In this document: positions 23,352 to 32,429 of the stretch, one piece after another | Position numbering within the stretch: position 1 is the first letter of the stretch | How the letters are laid out: each line of letters opens with the position of its first letter | DNA from: Halorussus vallis | GTDB lineage: Archaea; Halobacteriota; Halobacteria; Halobacteriales; Haladaptataceae | Direction: 5' to 3' | Length of the DNA: 64,000 nucleotides | Assembly: GCF_024138165.1 (NCBI RefSeq) | Contig: NZ_CP100000.1 | Location: 2,232,001-2,296,000 of the forward strand | Notes under the pieces: model-generated | What the model was told of the DNA's origin: nothing | Databases searched by the model: none | The model's input: the letters and a program-made list of their open reading frames with translations, nothing else | Translations under genes and position numbers: made by a program

Positions 23352-25505
23352 ATGAAGACCGTCAGTGCGACCGACTATCACGACATCGTGCAGGTCGGCG
23401 ACCCCCAGATCGCGCCGGACGGCGAGCGGGTGGCGTTCGTCAGGAAGGTGCCGAAAGACGACGAGTCCTACGAGGCGACCGTCTACGTCGTCCCGGTCGG
23501 CGGCGACGAACCCCGGCAGTTCACCGTGAGCGAGGGCGTCGACAGTCAACCGCGGTGGAGTCCCTCGGGCGACCGCCTCGCGTTCGTCAGCACGCGCGGG
23601 GCCGACGACGACCGGCCCCAACTGTGGGTCATGCCCACCCGCGGCGGCGAGGCCCGGCAGGTGACGGACGTGGTCGGCGGCGTCGCCGAAATCGCGTGGT
23701 CGCCCGACGGCACCCGAATCGCGTTCACCCAGTCCACCACCGCTGAGGACCGCGAGGAGGGCCGGGACCGCTCGCTCGACGGCGAGGAGTACGAACCCGA
23801 ACCGCCGGACCCGCGGGTCATCGACCGGAAGGTCTACCGGGCGGGCCAGCAGTATCTCGACGGTCGGAGGAGCCACGTCTACGTGGCCAACCTCGAGGAA
23901 GACGAGGTGGAGCGACTCACCGACGGCGACTACGACCACTCGACGCCCGAGTGGGGCGACGCCGAGACGCTCTACTACGGCGTCAAGCGGACCGGCGACC
24001 CCGACGACAACATCGTCATCGACGTGGTGGCCTACGACCTCGAAACCGGTGAAACGGAGGACGTCACGCGGACGACCGGGTGGACGGCGATGCTGGCCGC
24101 GACGTCGGACGGCCGCCTCGCCTACGCCTACACCCCCGAGGACCACGCGACGCTGAGACAGACCGGAATCGAGGTGCTGGACCGCGAAACCGGCGAGGTC
24201 ACGACCCCGACCGCCGTGCTCGACCGGACGCTCGCGGTGTCGGTTTCGCCTCCGTGGGGGACGGTCCCGCCGCAGTGGGGACCGAACGAGGAGGACCTCT
24301 TCTTCGTGACGCCCGACGAGGGGACGTACACGCTCTGGCGCGCGCCGGGCGACGCGAGCGCCGACCCCGAATCGGTCGTCGACGAGGGCGGGGTCTACGG
24401 GATGTCGGTCGGTGAAAGCGCCGCGGCGTTCGTCCGGTCGGAGTGGGACCACCCCGGTGACGTGTTCGCCACGACCCTCCGGGGCGCCGAGACTCGACGG
24501 CTCACCCGCGTCAACGCCGACTACCTGGAGGACCGGGCGGTTTCGCAACCCGAGGAGGTTCGCTTCGAAGGGGGAGACGGCGCCGAGATTCAGGGTTGGG
24601 TGCTCACGCCGCCCGATTTCGACGGCGCGGCGTGGAACGCCGCGGACAGTCGAGCGGCGGAGCCGCGAGACCCCGACGAAACCTACCCGCTCGCGGTCGA
24701 AATCCACGGCGGCCCCCACTCGATGTGGACGACGAGCGGGACGATGTGGCACGAGTTCCAGTTGCTCGCGGCCCGCGGCTACGTGGTCTTCTGGTCGAAC
24801 CCCCGCGGGTCCACCGGCTACGGCGAGGAGTTCGTCGCGGCGCTCGGCGAGGGCAAGTGGGGCACCGTCGCCTACGAGGACGTGATGGCGGGCGTCGACG
24901 AAGTCGTCGCCCGCGACTACGTCGACGAGGAGGACGCGTTCGTCACGGGCGGGAGCTACGGCGGCTACCTGACGACGTGGATAGTCGGCCACACCGACCG
25001 GTTCGTGGCCGCGGTGAGCCAGCGCGGCGTCTACGAACTCAACAGCTTCTACGGGTCGACCGACGCCTTCAAACTGGTCGAGTGGGACTTCGACGCGACG
25101 CCGCTGTCGGACCCGGAGTTCCTCTGGGAGCAGTCGCCGGCGGCCTGCGCCGGGAACGTCGAGACGCCGACCCTCCTCATCCACAGCGACGACGACTTCC
25201 GGGTGCCGGTGAACAACGCCGAGATGCTCTACCTGCTCTACAAGAAGCAGGGAGTCGAAACCCGCCTGGTGCGCTACCCGCGCGAGGGCCACGAACTCTC
25301 CCGGAGCGGCGAACCCGGCCACGTCGTCGACCGCCTCGAACGCCTCGTCCGCTGGTTCGACGGCTACTCGACCCACTTCGACGCGCCGAAGGCGCTCGAG
25401 CGCGGCGACGAGGGGCTATCCGCGGGCGAGGAGGACCGCGAGGAGAGCGGCGACGGAGCGGCGGGCGACGCGAGCGAGACGCCGGACGAGCGAGTCGAGG
25501 AGTAA
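23352..25505 (+). CDS. S9 family (prolyl oligopeptidase / acylaminoacyl-type) serine peptidase
   Basis: The 717-residue protein has an N-terminal beta-propeller of PD40/WD40-like repeats (PQIAPDGERVAF, PRWSPSGDRLAF, IAWSPDGTRIAF) and a C-terminal alpha/beta-hydrolase domain. The nucleophile serine is in GGSYGGYLT near residue 535, the aspartate in SDDDFRVP near 613 and the histidine in EGHELSR near 646. Such enzymes cut short peptides in the cytoplasm. There is no signal peptide. A long acidic, low-complexity tail follows the catalytic domain. It stands alone 86 bases after potA. Confidence 0.88.
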   Translation: MKTVSATDYHDIVQVGDPQIAPDGERVAFVRKVPKDDESYEATVYVVPVGGDEPRQFTVSEGVDSQPRWSPSGDRLAFVSTRGADDDRPQLWVMPTRGGEARQVTDVVGGVAEIAWSPDGTRIAFTQSTTAEDREEGRDRSLDGEEYEPEPPDPRVIDRKVYRAGQQYLDGRRSHVYVANLEEDEVERLTDGDYDHSTPEWGDAETLYYGVKRTGDPDDNIVIDVVAYDLETGETEDVTRTTGWTAMLAATSDGRLAYAYTPEDHATLRQTGIEVLDRETGEVTTPTAVLDRTLAVSVSPPWGTVPPQWGPNEEDLFFVTPDEGTYTLWRAPGDASADPESVVDEGGVYGMSVGESAAAFVRSEWDHPGDVFATTLRGAETRRLTRVNADYLEDRAVSQPEEVRFEGGDGAEIQGWVLTPPDFDGAAWNAADSRAAEPRDPDETYPLAVEIHGGPHSMWTTSGTMWHEFQLLAARGYVVFWSNPRGSTGYGEEFVAALGEGKWGTVAYEDVMAGVDEVVARDYVDEEDAFVTGGSYGGYLTTWIVGHTDRFVAAVSQRGVYELNSFYGSTDAFKLVEWDFDATPLSDPEFLWEQSPAACAGNVETPTLLIHSDDDFRVPVNNAEMLYLLYKKQGVETRLVRYPREGHELSRSGEPGHVVDRLERLVRWFDGYSTHFDAPKALERGDEGLSAGEEDREESGDGAAGDASETPDERVEE

Positions 25506-25885
25506 CTACCGACCGCTCGATAGCCCTTCGTACCGATAAGAGGTCGGTTTCGCCAGGGCGTTCGACGCCGGTGATTCGGCTCTCGCCTGTCGGTTTTTCA
25601 CCGGAAACGAAGGGGTCCGAATCGTCCCGAAAAGTAAGACGGGTCCGGCGGTGAGCGTCGCGGTCGGATGTGGAGCATCGGGTCCGGTCCTGACGCCGGG
25701 CGGACGTGGAGACGCCGAAAACGGCGGAACCCGGAGGCGGAAAGGAGCCGAGAGAAGGGGACGCCTACCGAGGGCTATATTGCACTCGCAGGGGCGGTTT
25801 CGTCCGGCGCTACGCCGCGTCCGGTCGAGGGGCCGTCTGCGATTTTCCACCCGACACGGAGGGGTCGGCCGAACCGCGGGGTTCG
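25506..25885. other. Gene-free interval
   Basis: About 380 GC-rich bases between the peptidase and a small minus-strand gene. Open frames here have arginine/proline-rich compositions typical of antisense or noncoding GC-rich DNA. I see no strong hairpin or promoter worth naming. Confidence 0.4.
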
Positions 25886-26107
25886 TCAGTCGACGATGAT
25901 CTCGGACTCGCCGTCCTCGATGACCGGCGGGTCGGGTTGCATCTCGGCCTCGTAGCGGTCGATCCAGTCGGCGAAGCACTCGGGGCAGAGCCGCTGGCTG
26001 TCGATCTGCGAGCGGTCGACGGTGAGTCGGAGCGTCCGCGCCAGCGCGTCCGAGACGGGGTCGCCGCAGTCGTCACACCGCTCTGGTCGGTCGTCGTCCT
26101 CGGTCAT
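25886..26107 (-). CDS. Small zinc-binding protein (73 aa)
   Basis: The 73-residue acidic protein has CDDCGDPV and CPECFADW, a four-cysteine zinc site, and a short acidic tail. The ATG at 26107 is chosen because a minus-strand TATA-like CTCTATATG lies about 26 bases upstream, giving a leaderless transcript; the longer frame is arginine-rich and unlikely. Haloarchaeal conserved small zinc protein, function unknown. Confidence 0.65.
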   Translation of the reverse strand: MTEDDDRPERCDDCGDPVSDALARTLRLTVDRSQIDSQRLCPECFADWIDRYEAEMQPDPPVIEDGESEIIVD

Positions 26108-26278
26108 GGGCGGGAGGTGTGCAGGCACGACATATAGAGTTACTCCTAGAGCGGGCACGCCGCCGGACCCGGGTGCGCGGTGGGTGAGTCCCTCGAAACC
26201 GCCCTCCGAGTCGTTCCGTCTCCCGGTGGACCCCTCGGCACGCGAACGCTTTTGCCGCCGGCCGGCGTGGGTCCGACG

Positions 26279-27154
26279 ATGGGCGAGGACGGGTCTCGCG
26301 CGGGGGGTGAGGACGGACCCTGCGTTGCGGTGGCGGTGGGCAACCCCGACCACGTCGAGCAACTGGTGCGGACCGCCCTCGACGTGGCCCGCGCCCGCGA
26401 CGGGTCGGTGTTCGTGGTCGGCGTCGTCGTCACGCCCCGGAGTTCGCCGTTCGCGCTAATGACCGACGAGGTCATCGCCCGGGAGTTCGGCGGCGAGCGC
26501 CGGGCCATCCTCGAACGTGCGATGGAGGCCGCCGCCGGCACTGACGTGCCGGTCGGCGGCCGCCTGTTCGTCGCGCCGTCGGTGTGGCGAGGAGTCCTCC
26601 ACGGTATCGAGGAGCGCGACTGCGAGGCGCTGGTCGTCGGCTGGCAGGAACGCTCGCGCGAGGCCGCGGTGCTCGGGACGAACGTCGACCGCATCGTGAG
26701 TCGCGCCGACGCCGACGTGCTGGTCGAGAAGATCGGCGCGACCGTCGGGACCGTCAAGACGGTCCGGTTCCCGGTGGCCGAGAGTCCCCACGCCGACCTG
26801 GCGGCGGAGGTCGCGCGAGCCATCGCGGTTTCGAACGACGCGGACCTCCACCTCCTGCGGGTGGCCGACTCGCCAGGCGAGGAGGGCCGCGCCCGGGAGA
26901 TGCTCGGCGAGTTCGCCGAGCGATTTCCGGGGCTGTCGGTCGAGACGACCGTCAGGGTCGGGGGCGTCGCGGACGTCGTCGTCGCCGAGTCGAGTCCGAA
27001 CGACGTGACCGTCCTCGGCGCGACCCGCACGGGGCGCATCCGGAGTCGCGTGGTGGGCGACACGCCCCACGAGGTTTCGCGGCGCGCCGAGGGGAGCGTC
27101 GTCGTGGCGCGGCGCAACCGTGGGTCGAGACTGCCGCGGCTGTTTCGGCTGTAG
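26279..27154 (+). CDS. Double-domain universal stress protein (UspA family)
   Basis: The 291-residue protein contains two Usp-like domains. The first begins near CVAVAVGNPDHVEQLVRTALDVARA and the second near TVRFPVAESPHADLAAEVARAIA. The nucleotide-loop glycines are degenerate (GWQERSREAAVLG and GATRTGRIRSRVVG), so ATP binding is uncertain. The ATG at 26279 gives a normal N terminus; the open frame extends to 26180. Such proteins are cytoplasmic stress or regulatory factors. Confidence 0.75.
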   Translation: MGEDGSRAGGEDGPCVAVAVGNPDHVEQLVRTALDVARARDGSVFVVGVVVTPRSSPFALMTDEVIAREFGGERRAILERAMEAAAGTDVPVGGRLFVAPSVWRGVLHGIEERDCEALVVGWQERSREAAVLGTNVDRIVSRADADVLVEKIGATVGTVKTVRFPVAESPHADLAAEVARAIAVSNDADLHLLRVADSPGEEGRAREMLGEFAERFPGLSVETTVRVGGVADVVVAESSPNDVTVLGATRTGRIRSRVVGDTPHEVSRRAEGSVVVARRNRGSRLPRLFRL

Positions 27155-27314
27155 GGCGAGAGCGGGAGTACCCCGCGAGGACGGGCGACTGCGACTCGGC
27201 GGAATCGAGAGCCGAGAGGCCGACCGCGACGAGTTCCGTCCGTTCGGCCGACGTGGTCAGGGCGAACGCTCATGGAAGCAAGCGACCTACAGAGCCTCGG
27301 TTGGGGAAACGACA

Positions 27315-27962
27315 ATGTCTAAACCAGAATCGACCGAGACGTACACGACGGTCATCAAGACGATTCAGGGAGAAAAGTCGGCGTTCGGGACGGCGCCGGA
27401 CGAGATATTCGTCGACCTCCCGGTGAATCGTCCGAACTACGTCCGCGTCCGGAAGGGACAACTCCTGCAGGAAGGAGACGTACTGTCGAAAGGCGACGCG
27501 GAGAAAGCGAAAGGGTCGGAGATGCGGTCGGCCGCGCTCGGAAAGTGGGAAGTAGTCGAAATCACGCCGGACACCGTCCGAGGCAGAACCCTCGACGGCG
27601 ATGCCGAGGAGACGTGGGACCGCGAGTGGGTCGAACAGCGGCTCGCGACCGGCGGTATGAGTACCGACCTGATCACCTTCGATCGGATCAGCATCCACCG
27701 AATCGGAAACGACGAGTCGGGAAGCGACGGCCAAGAGGACGCGGAACGGGCCGACGAGCCGCGACTCGTCGTCCTGACCTACGGCGACAACGGCCGGAAG
27801 TTCGGCCGCACGTACCGTTTCGCCGGGCGGGATGCGGAGACGGACGTCGAACTGGTACGAGCCGACCCGTTGCCCGAGGGCGTGGACGCCGACGTCCGAG
27901 AGCGGTTCGACGCGCGCGTCCAAGAGGCTCTCGACAGAGACGGGTACCGCGTCCGGGACTGA
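27315..27962 (+). CDS. Hypothetical acidic protein (215 aa)
   Basis: The 215-residue soluble protein starts MSKPESTETYTTVIKTIQGE at the ATG at 27315; the upstream extension is arginine-rich and rejected. A region with VRVRKGQLLQEGDVLSKGDA looks like a small beta-barrel, and the C terminus has LVVLTYGDNGRKFGRTYRF. No family recognised. Its intermediate GC use differs little from its neighbours. Confidence 0.6.
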   Translation: MSKPESTETYTTVIKTIQGEKSAFGTAPDEIFVDLPVNRPNYVRVRKGQLLQEGDVLSKGDAEKAKGSEMRSAALGKWEVVEITPDTVRGRTLDGDAEETWDREWVEQRLATGGMSTDLITFDRISIHRIGNDESGSDGQEDAERADEPRLVVLTYGDNGRKFGRTYRFAGRDAETDVELVRADPLPEGVDADVRERFDARVQEALDRDGYRVRD

Positions 27963-28052
27963 GACGCGGGACCGAGACTTGGCGACCGATGTCGCGGAAA
28001 CCGTCCCCGATAACCGCGCGCGGCGACGGGGCCGGAGTACGGGTGTCTACGT

Positions 28053-29108
28053 ATGAAGATGGGACTCGAAGTGGAGTACTGGGTCGTCGACGAAACCGGC
28101 GCCCTCTGTGCCGCCGCGGAGCTAGTCGACGCTCACGAGCGCGTCGTCCAGGAGTTCGTCGCTCCGCTGCTCGAAGTGCAGACGCCGCCGGCGGAGCGCA
28201 CGTCGGCGATAGAGTCGTCGCTCCGCGAAACGCTCGGTGCGGTTCTGGACGTCGCCGAAGAGAACGGAAAACACCTCGTCCCGCTGGGCACGCCGCTCGC
28301 GGCGGAGACGGTTCCGATAGTCACCGAACGCGGGAGAGTGCTGGAACGGATCTTCGGCGAGCGCCTCGAACCCGCGAAGAACTGCGCCGGGACGCACGTT
28401 CACTTCGACAGGGGCGACGTCGTCCGCCAGTTGAACCTCCTCACGGCGCTCGACCCGGCGCTGGTGAGTTCCTCGCCGTACTACCGAGGACGGCGGGTGG
28501 CGAACGACGCTCGGACGCACGTGTACCGCAACCGCGCCGACTACGAACTGGACCACCACCGCGACCTCTGGGAGTACGCCACGTCCGTCGCCGACTGGGA
28601 GGCGCGCGTGCGAGCGCGTTACGAAGAGTTCCGGACGGTGGCGACCGGACAGGGAGTCTCGGTCGAGACGTTCGAGGAGCACTTCCGACCCGACGACGCC
28701 GTGCTGACGCCGGTCCGCCTCCGGGCGCAGTCGCCCACCGTGGAGTGGCGCTCGCCCGACTCGGCGCTCCCCAGCCAGGTCCTCCGACTGCTCGACGACG
28801 TGGCGCGACTCGTTCGGCGAGTCGAGCGGACGCCCGTCGAAATCGGCGACCCGGCGGTCACGTCCGAGCACGTCCGGGTCCCGGAGTTCGGCGACCTCCA
28901 GCGGATCGTGAACGAGGCGATCGCGCGCGGTGTCGACTCGCCGCGCGTGGCCGAGTACCTCGAGACCATGACGTTCGACCTCGGGCGGTACCGTCCGATT
29001 TCGAGAGACATCGACGGACTCGACGAGATCGGCGACGACGACGCTCGGGAGCTTCGGCTCCGGTACGCCGAGAAGTTGCGCACCGACGTCGCCGGACTGC
29101 GTTCGTGA
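28053..29108 (+). CDS. Carboxylate-amine ligase of the GCS2 (YbdK/EgtA-like) family
   Basis: The 351-residue protein starts MKMGLEVEYWVVDETG, the acidic ATP/metal-binding start of the GCS2 family. It has CAGTHVHFD with the conserved HxHxD-type metal site, and SPTVEWRSPDSALP near the C-terminal third. Family members join an amino acid to glutamate, as in gamma-glutamylcysteine synthesis, the main thiol of haloarchaea. Whether this one makes gamma-glutamylcysteine is not decided by sequence alone. Confidence 0.75.
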   Translation: MKMGLEVEYWVVDETGALCAAAELVDAHERVVQEFVAPLLEVQTPPAERTSAIESSLRETLGAVLDVAEENGKHLVPLGTPLAAETVPIVTERGRVLERIFGERLEPAKNCAGTHVHFDRGDVVRQLNLLTALDPALVSSSPYYRGRRVANDARTHVYRNRADYELDHHRDLWEYATSVADWEARVRARYEEFRTVATGQGVSVETFEEHFRPDDAVLTPVRLRAQSPTVEWRSPDSALPSQVLRLLDDVARLVRRVERTPVEIGDPAVTSEHVRVPEFGDLQRIVNEAIARGVDSPRVAEYLETMTFDLGRYRPISRDIDGLDEIGDDDARELRLRYAEKLRTDVAGLRS

Positions 29109-29190
29109 CCGCACTCGATAGGCCGAGCGCAGCGTTCGAGAAACCTCGAAAGCCGAAGTACGGAAGCGGTCGCGCGAGAATCGAGATGCG

Positions 29191-29868
29191 TTACTTCGTC
29201 CGGAACGCGCGGTCGCCGGCGTCGCCGAGGCCGGGCACGATGAACCCCTCGTCGTTGAGGTGGTCGTCGATGGCGACCGTCAGCAGGTCGGCCTCGGGGA
29301 ACTGCTCGCCGACCCGGAGCAGTCCGTCGGGGGCGCTGACCGCCGAGAGGACGAACAGGTGCTCGGGGTTCGGCTGTTCTTCGGTGATGCGGTCCATCAC
29401 GGCGCACATCGTCGACCCGGTGGCGAGCATCGGGTCGGCGACGATGACGGTGTCGTCCTCGGTCATCTCGGGGAGTTTCACGTAGTCGATGGTGATGGGG
29501 AACTCGCCGTCGTCGTTCATGCCGGCCTCCTCGTCGCGGCCGGCCGAGATGACCCCCTGCTTGGCGCGGGGGAACGCCTTGAGCAGACCCTCGACGAACG
29601 GGGTCGCGGCCCGAAGGACGTTGATGATGACCACGTCGTCGAGTCCCTTGACGCACTCGCCGGTGGTCTCGGTTAGCGGCGTCTCTATCTCGACGTACTC
29701 GGTCTCCATCGCGCCGTCGATGATCTCGTAGCCGCAGATGCGGCCGAGTTTGACCAGGCCCTTCCGGAAGCCGACCTGTTCGGTTTCGACGTCCCGAATC
29801 TTCGAGAGCGTGTCCTGTGCGAGCGCGTGGGTGAGGAGTTTGGCGTCCCCGCGGTCTTCGATGGTCAT
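29191..29868 (-). CDS. upp: Uracil phosphoribosyltransferase
   Basis: The 225-residue enzyme has the PRPP-binding motif [14 protein letters not shown] and the family C terminus YVPGLGD-like segment ([18 protein letters not shown]). It converts uracil and PRPP to UMP in pyrimidine salvage. Length is normal for the family. It is preceded on the same strand by a zinc-ribbon membrane protein gene, with a 30-base gap. Confidence 0.92.
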   Translation of the reverse strand: MTIEDRGDAKLLTHALAQDTLSKIRDVETEQVGFRKGLVKLGRICGYEIIDGAMETEYVEIETPLTETTGECVKGLDDVVIINVLRAATPFVEGLLKAFPRAKQGVISAGRDEEAGMNDDGEFPITIDYVKLPEMTEDDTVIVADPMLATGSTMCAVMDRITEEQPNPEHLFVLSAVSAPDGLLRVGEQFPEADLLTVAIDDHLNDEGFIVPGLGDAGDRAFRTK

Positions 29869-29898
29869 CGCTTACTCGTACGCGGGAGACGCGGGGGC

Positions 29899-30438
29899 TT
29901 ATCTCTTGATATAAGCCGCCAGACCGACGGGGTAGCGCGCGAACTTGAACGCCAGGAATCCGCCGACCAGGAGCCAGTGCGGGGCGTCGACGAGGACGTG
30001 GTTCCACATGGCCCGCCGCGACCCGGTCGGGTCCACCTTGTCCCAGTGGACGTGGAAGCGGTCGCGGTACTCCTTGACGTGGATACCCCGGCCGTCGAGT
30101 TCGGGCCGGCGGTAGTCGGCGTACTGGCCGCGAGGGTCGCCGGTGTGGCGCACGAAGCCTTCGGACTTCGGGTGGGGGACGGCGTCTTTCGCCACGTGGA
30201 AGTCGACGTGGTGGGTTTCGCGCAGGACGCGCGCGACGATGCCGTCCCAGACGGAGAGGCGCGTTCGGCAGTCGGGACAGCGGTCGTCGGTGTAGTCGAC
30301 CTCGGAATCGCAGACGAGGCAGGGCTCCGTCCACTCCCACGGCACGCGCTGGCCGCACTCCGCGCAACCCCGACTGAGGTAGTCGAGCGAGGCGTCGCAG
30401 TGGGGACAGGCCGCGGTGCTGACGTCGGATTTCGCCAT
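29899..30438 (-). CDS. Multi-zinc-ribbon membrane-associated protein (179 aa)
   Basis: The N-terminal 70 residues hold four CxxC knuckles (CPHCDA, CAECGQ, CLVCDS, CPDCRT), enough for two zinc ribbons. The middle is rich in histidine and aromatic residues, and a membrane helix lies near the C terminus (LLVGGFLAFKFA). The ATG at 30438 replaces a longer arginine-rich start at 30462. Conserved haloarchaeal type, unknown function. It may be co-transcribed with upp. Confidence 0.65.
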   Translation of the reverse strand: MAKSDVSTAACPHCDASLDYLSRGCAECGQRVPWEWTEPCLVCDSEVDYTDDRCPDCRTRLSVWDGIVARVLRETHHVDFHVAKDAVPHPKSEGFVRHTGDPRGQYADYRRPELDGRGIHVKEYRDRFHVHWDKVDPTGSRRAMWNHVLVDAPHWLLVGGFLAFKFARYPVGLAAYIKR

Positions 30439-30553
30439 TACTCGCCCCTTTCGACCGAGCATTATAAACTTTCGGTAGGGGCGCGTCGAGGAAAGTACAA
30501 TTCCCAGCCGCGTGTTATCACGGATTCTGCGACGAACAGTAACGCAACCCGTG

Positions 30554-30593
30554 GCCGACGCGGACCCACCGCGAACGGTGGGTCCGCGTCGGC
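30554..30593. terminator. Strong hairpin, 18-base perfect arms with CGAA loop
   Basis: Arms at 30554-30571 and 30576-30593 pair perfectly around a CGAA tetraloop. It lies downstream of the stop of the small minus-strand gene ending at 30620, as expected for a terminator or transcript-end structure, though no long T-run follows. Confidence 0.5.
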
Positions 30594-30619
30594 GAGCGTC
30601 GACTGAAACCGAGTCGGGT

Positions 30620-30799
30620 CTACTGGATTACGAGATACGTCAACGCCATCAACAACACCGCGACAGACGCGACGGTGATCCAACTGAACGCCAGCATCTC
30701 CAGGAACGCGAGTCCCCAGACAACGGCGTAGGCGAACACCGACGAGAGGACGAGGTTCATCGCGAACAGCACCCGGGGGTCGCCCTGCGAGTTTGCCAT
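30620..30799 (-). CDS. Tiny two-helix membrane protein (59 aa)
   Basis: An ATG at 30799 opens a 59-codon frame. The product starts MANSQGDPRVLFAMNLVL and has two membrane helices (about residues 10-32 and 38-57). A TTTAAG element lies about 25-30 bases upstream, and a strong hairpin follows the stop, so the gene has both ends of a transcription unit. Function unknown; the short size is why it is easily missed. Confidence 0.65.
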   Translation of the reverse strand: MANSQGDPRVLFAMNLVLSSVFAYAVVWGLAFLEMLAFSWITVASVAVLLMALTYLVIQ

Positions 30800-30898
30800 C
30801 GCTGGCTATCGCCGCCCCATCGCCTTAAACTGTCGGCTCGATTAGTTACCGGTTCGCGGGCCAGCAAACGGAAGTCCGAGCAACGCCAACGGGTGGCC

Positions 30899-31231
30899 AT
30901 GCGCCCGCAGAACAGGCTGGGGACGCCGGTCGACCCGGTGCCGTTCCTGGTAGTCGCGGCGCTGGGGTTTCTGGCCTGTTACAGCTACGGTTCGAGCTAC
31001 CTCCTGACGCTGGGCGCGAGCCTCCGAGAGGCGCTCGCGCTCGCCACCGCGGCGTTCGTCGCCACGACCGCGCTGTCGTACCACCGGTTCGTCTGGACCG
31101 CCCGGCCGGACCTCCGGTCGGAGGTCCCGGCCGGGCTTCGACTCCGGCGGTTGCTCATCGCCGCGCTGGCCGTGGTCGGGGTGTTCGTGTTGCTCTCGCT
31201 GCCGCTCGTCCACCGGGCGCTCGCGGCGTGA
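30899..31231 (+). CDS. Small membrane protein (110 aa)
   Basis: The 110-residue protein has three membrane helices (about residues 15-32, 40-60 and 84-105). The ATG at 30899 is selected because the longer frame upstream is charged and arginine-rich. A basic connecting loop (RPDLRSEVPAGLRLRR) probably faces the cytoplasm. No recognised family. Confidence 0.6.
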   Translation: MRPQNRLGTPVDPVPFLVVAALGFLACYSYGSSYLLTLGASLREALALATAAFVATTALSYHRFVWTARPDLRSEVPAGLRLRRLLIAALAVVGVFVLLSLPLVHRALAA

Positions 31232-31355
31232 GAGCCGCGGCCGACCGTTCGGGTTCGACGGAGTTGTCCCACCGGGCGAGCCGTATCGGGACAATAGATT
31301 CTGCGCGGTCGAATCCGAGAGAAAGAGATTTGTATCAACGGTCGTCGCGGGTAGT

Positions 31356-31526
31356 ATGGAAGACGCGGTCGTCGCGCGACTGAATCTCGTCATCGTCCTG
31401 TTGCTCGTCGTGATCGCGATACTGCTGGCGCCGATTCTCCCGACGCTCCTGGTGTACGGCTTCGTCGCTCTCTTGATAGCCCTCATCGCGGCGTTCGTCT
31501 GGAGCCTCTCGCAGTCGCGCCGGTGA
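31356..31526 (+). CDS. Tiny hydrophobic membrane protein (56 aa)
   Basis: The ATG at 31356 opens a 56-codon frame coding for MEDAVVARLNLVIVLLLVVI followed by a second helix and a basic end (SLSQSRR). Two membrane helices are likely. The frame is too short for most gene finders, but composition and the haloarchaeal pattern of positive C terminus support it. Function unknown. Confidence 0.55.
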   Translation: MEDAVVARLNLVIVLLLVVIAILLAPILPTLLVYGFVALLIALIAAFVWSLSQSRR

Positions 31527-31617
31527 GTCCGGGACTCCTCGAGCACCCCGACGGTCGCGGGGTCGCCGGCCGCTTCGGACCCGAACCCTTTACCGTCGAC
31601 CTGCGTACCCCCGGTCG

Positions 31618-32025
31618 ATGCACGAGGTCGAGGTGTCGCGGTTCCTCGGAACGACGCCGCCCGCGGTCTTGCGCACGCTCACGCCCGCGGCGATGGTGGA
31701 GTACGAGGGTAGTTTCGAGGTGCAGGGCGTCGAGGAGACCGAAGACGGCGCGGTCGTCACCGCCGGCGCGGGCGGTCTGACCATGCAGTTGGTCTTCGAG
31801 GAGCGCGAGGACGGCCTCGTCTACCGCCAGCGCGGCGAAACCGGGCCGTTCGACGCGATGGAGACGACCGTCGCAGTTGCCCCGGAGAATGAGGGGAGTC
31901 GGGTGACGGTCCGGTCGTCGGTGAGCCTGGGCCTGTCGCTGGCCAGCGTGACCGACCGCGTGGCGGCGTGGAAGCGCCGCGGCGAACTCCGGCGGGCGCT
32001 CGACAGACTCGCCGAAGACCTGTAG
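31618..32025 (+). CDS. SRPBCC (polyketide cyclase / START-like) family protein
   Basis: The 135-residue protein begins with a strand (MHEVEVSRFLG) followed by a helix and a run of alternating beta strands (SFEVQGVEETEDGAVVTAG), ending with a long C-terminal helix (GELRRALDRLAEDL). This is the SRPBCC hot-dog-like ligand-binding cavity fold. Haloarchaeal members are cytoplasmic and their ligands are unknown. It stands alone. Confidence 0.6.
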   Translation: MHEVEVSRFLGTTPPAVLRTLTPAAMVEYEGSFEVQGVEETEDGAVVTAGAGGLTMQLVFEEREDGLVYRQRGETGPFDAMETTVAVAPENEGSRVTVRSSVSLGLSLASVTDRVAAWKRRGELRRALDRLAEDL

Positions 32026-32131
32026 CGGACGAAGACGGAGGACCCGACGCCGCGCGGTCGGTCGAAACCGCGTCGTCGCGGGGTTTTCGTGACGGTAGCC
32101 TTAAAGCGCCGCGGCGACTGTATGATAACTG

Positions 32132-32428
32132 ATGACACTCGTCGAGCGAATCGCGGCGTACCGGGAGGTTGTCGAAGAGTGGCTTCACGGCCTCTATCAC
32201 GGCATGATAGAGCATCCGGCCTACGAACTCATCGAGAAGGAGGCCGAGGACAACGACGACGCCTTCATGTTCGCGTGCTTCGCCGACGCGTTCGGCATCC
32301 CGAGTCCGGTTTCGTACTACACCGCCGAACTCCTGCCGTACCTCGGCGACGAGTTCGAGCAGTGGGAGCGCCGGATGTGGGACCGCGAATCGCTCATCGA
32401 ACGCAAGGGCCAACAGTACCACTTCTAA
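32132..32428 (+). CDS. Conserved hypothetical protein upstream of Get3/ArsA (98 aa)
   Basis: The 98-residue acidic helical protein starts MTLVERIAAYREVVEEWLHG and ends in a charged helix (WERRMWDRESLIERK). It ends one base before the ATG of the Get3/ArsA-like gene, so the pair forms an operon. The sequence has no known catalytic motif. The gene pair suggests a partner or adaptor of the ATPase, which is inference from spacing. Confidence 0.6.
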   Translation: MTLVERIAAYREVVEEWLHGLYHGMIEHPAYELIEKEAEDNDDAFMFACFADAFGIPSPVSYYTAELLPYLGDEFEQWERRMWDRESLIERKGQQYHF

Positions 32429-32429
32429 C

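Noticed and set aside
23322-25376. 684-residue minus-strand frame opposite the S9 peptidase
   Set aside because: Antisense open frames of this length are common in GC-rich haloarchaeal DNA; composition is not protein-like and no motif is present.
30554-30593. Inverted repeat as an insertion-sequence end
   Set aside because: Arms are adjacent with a 4-base loop, as in a hairpin; no transposase or target duplication is nearby.
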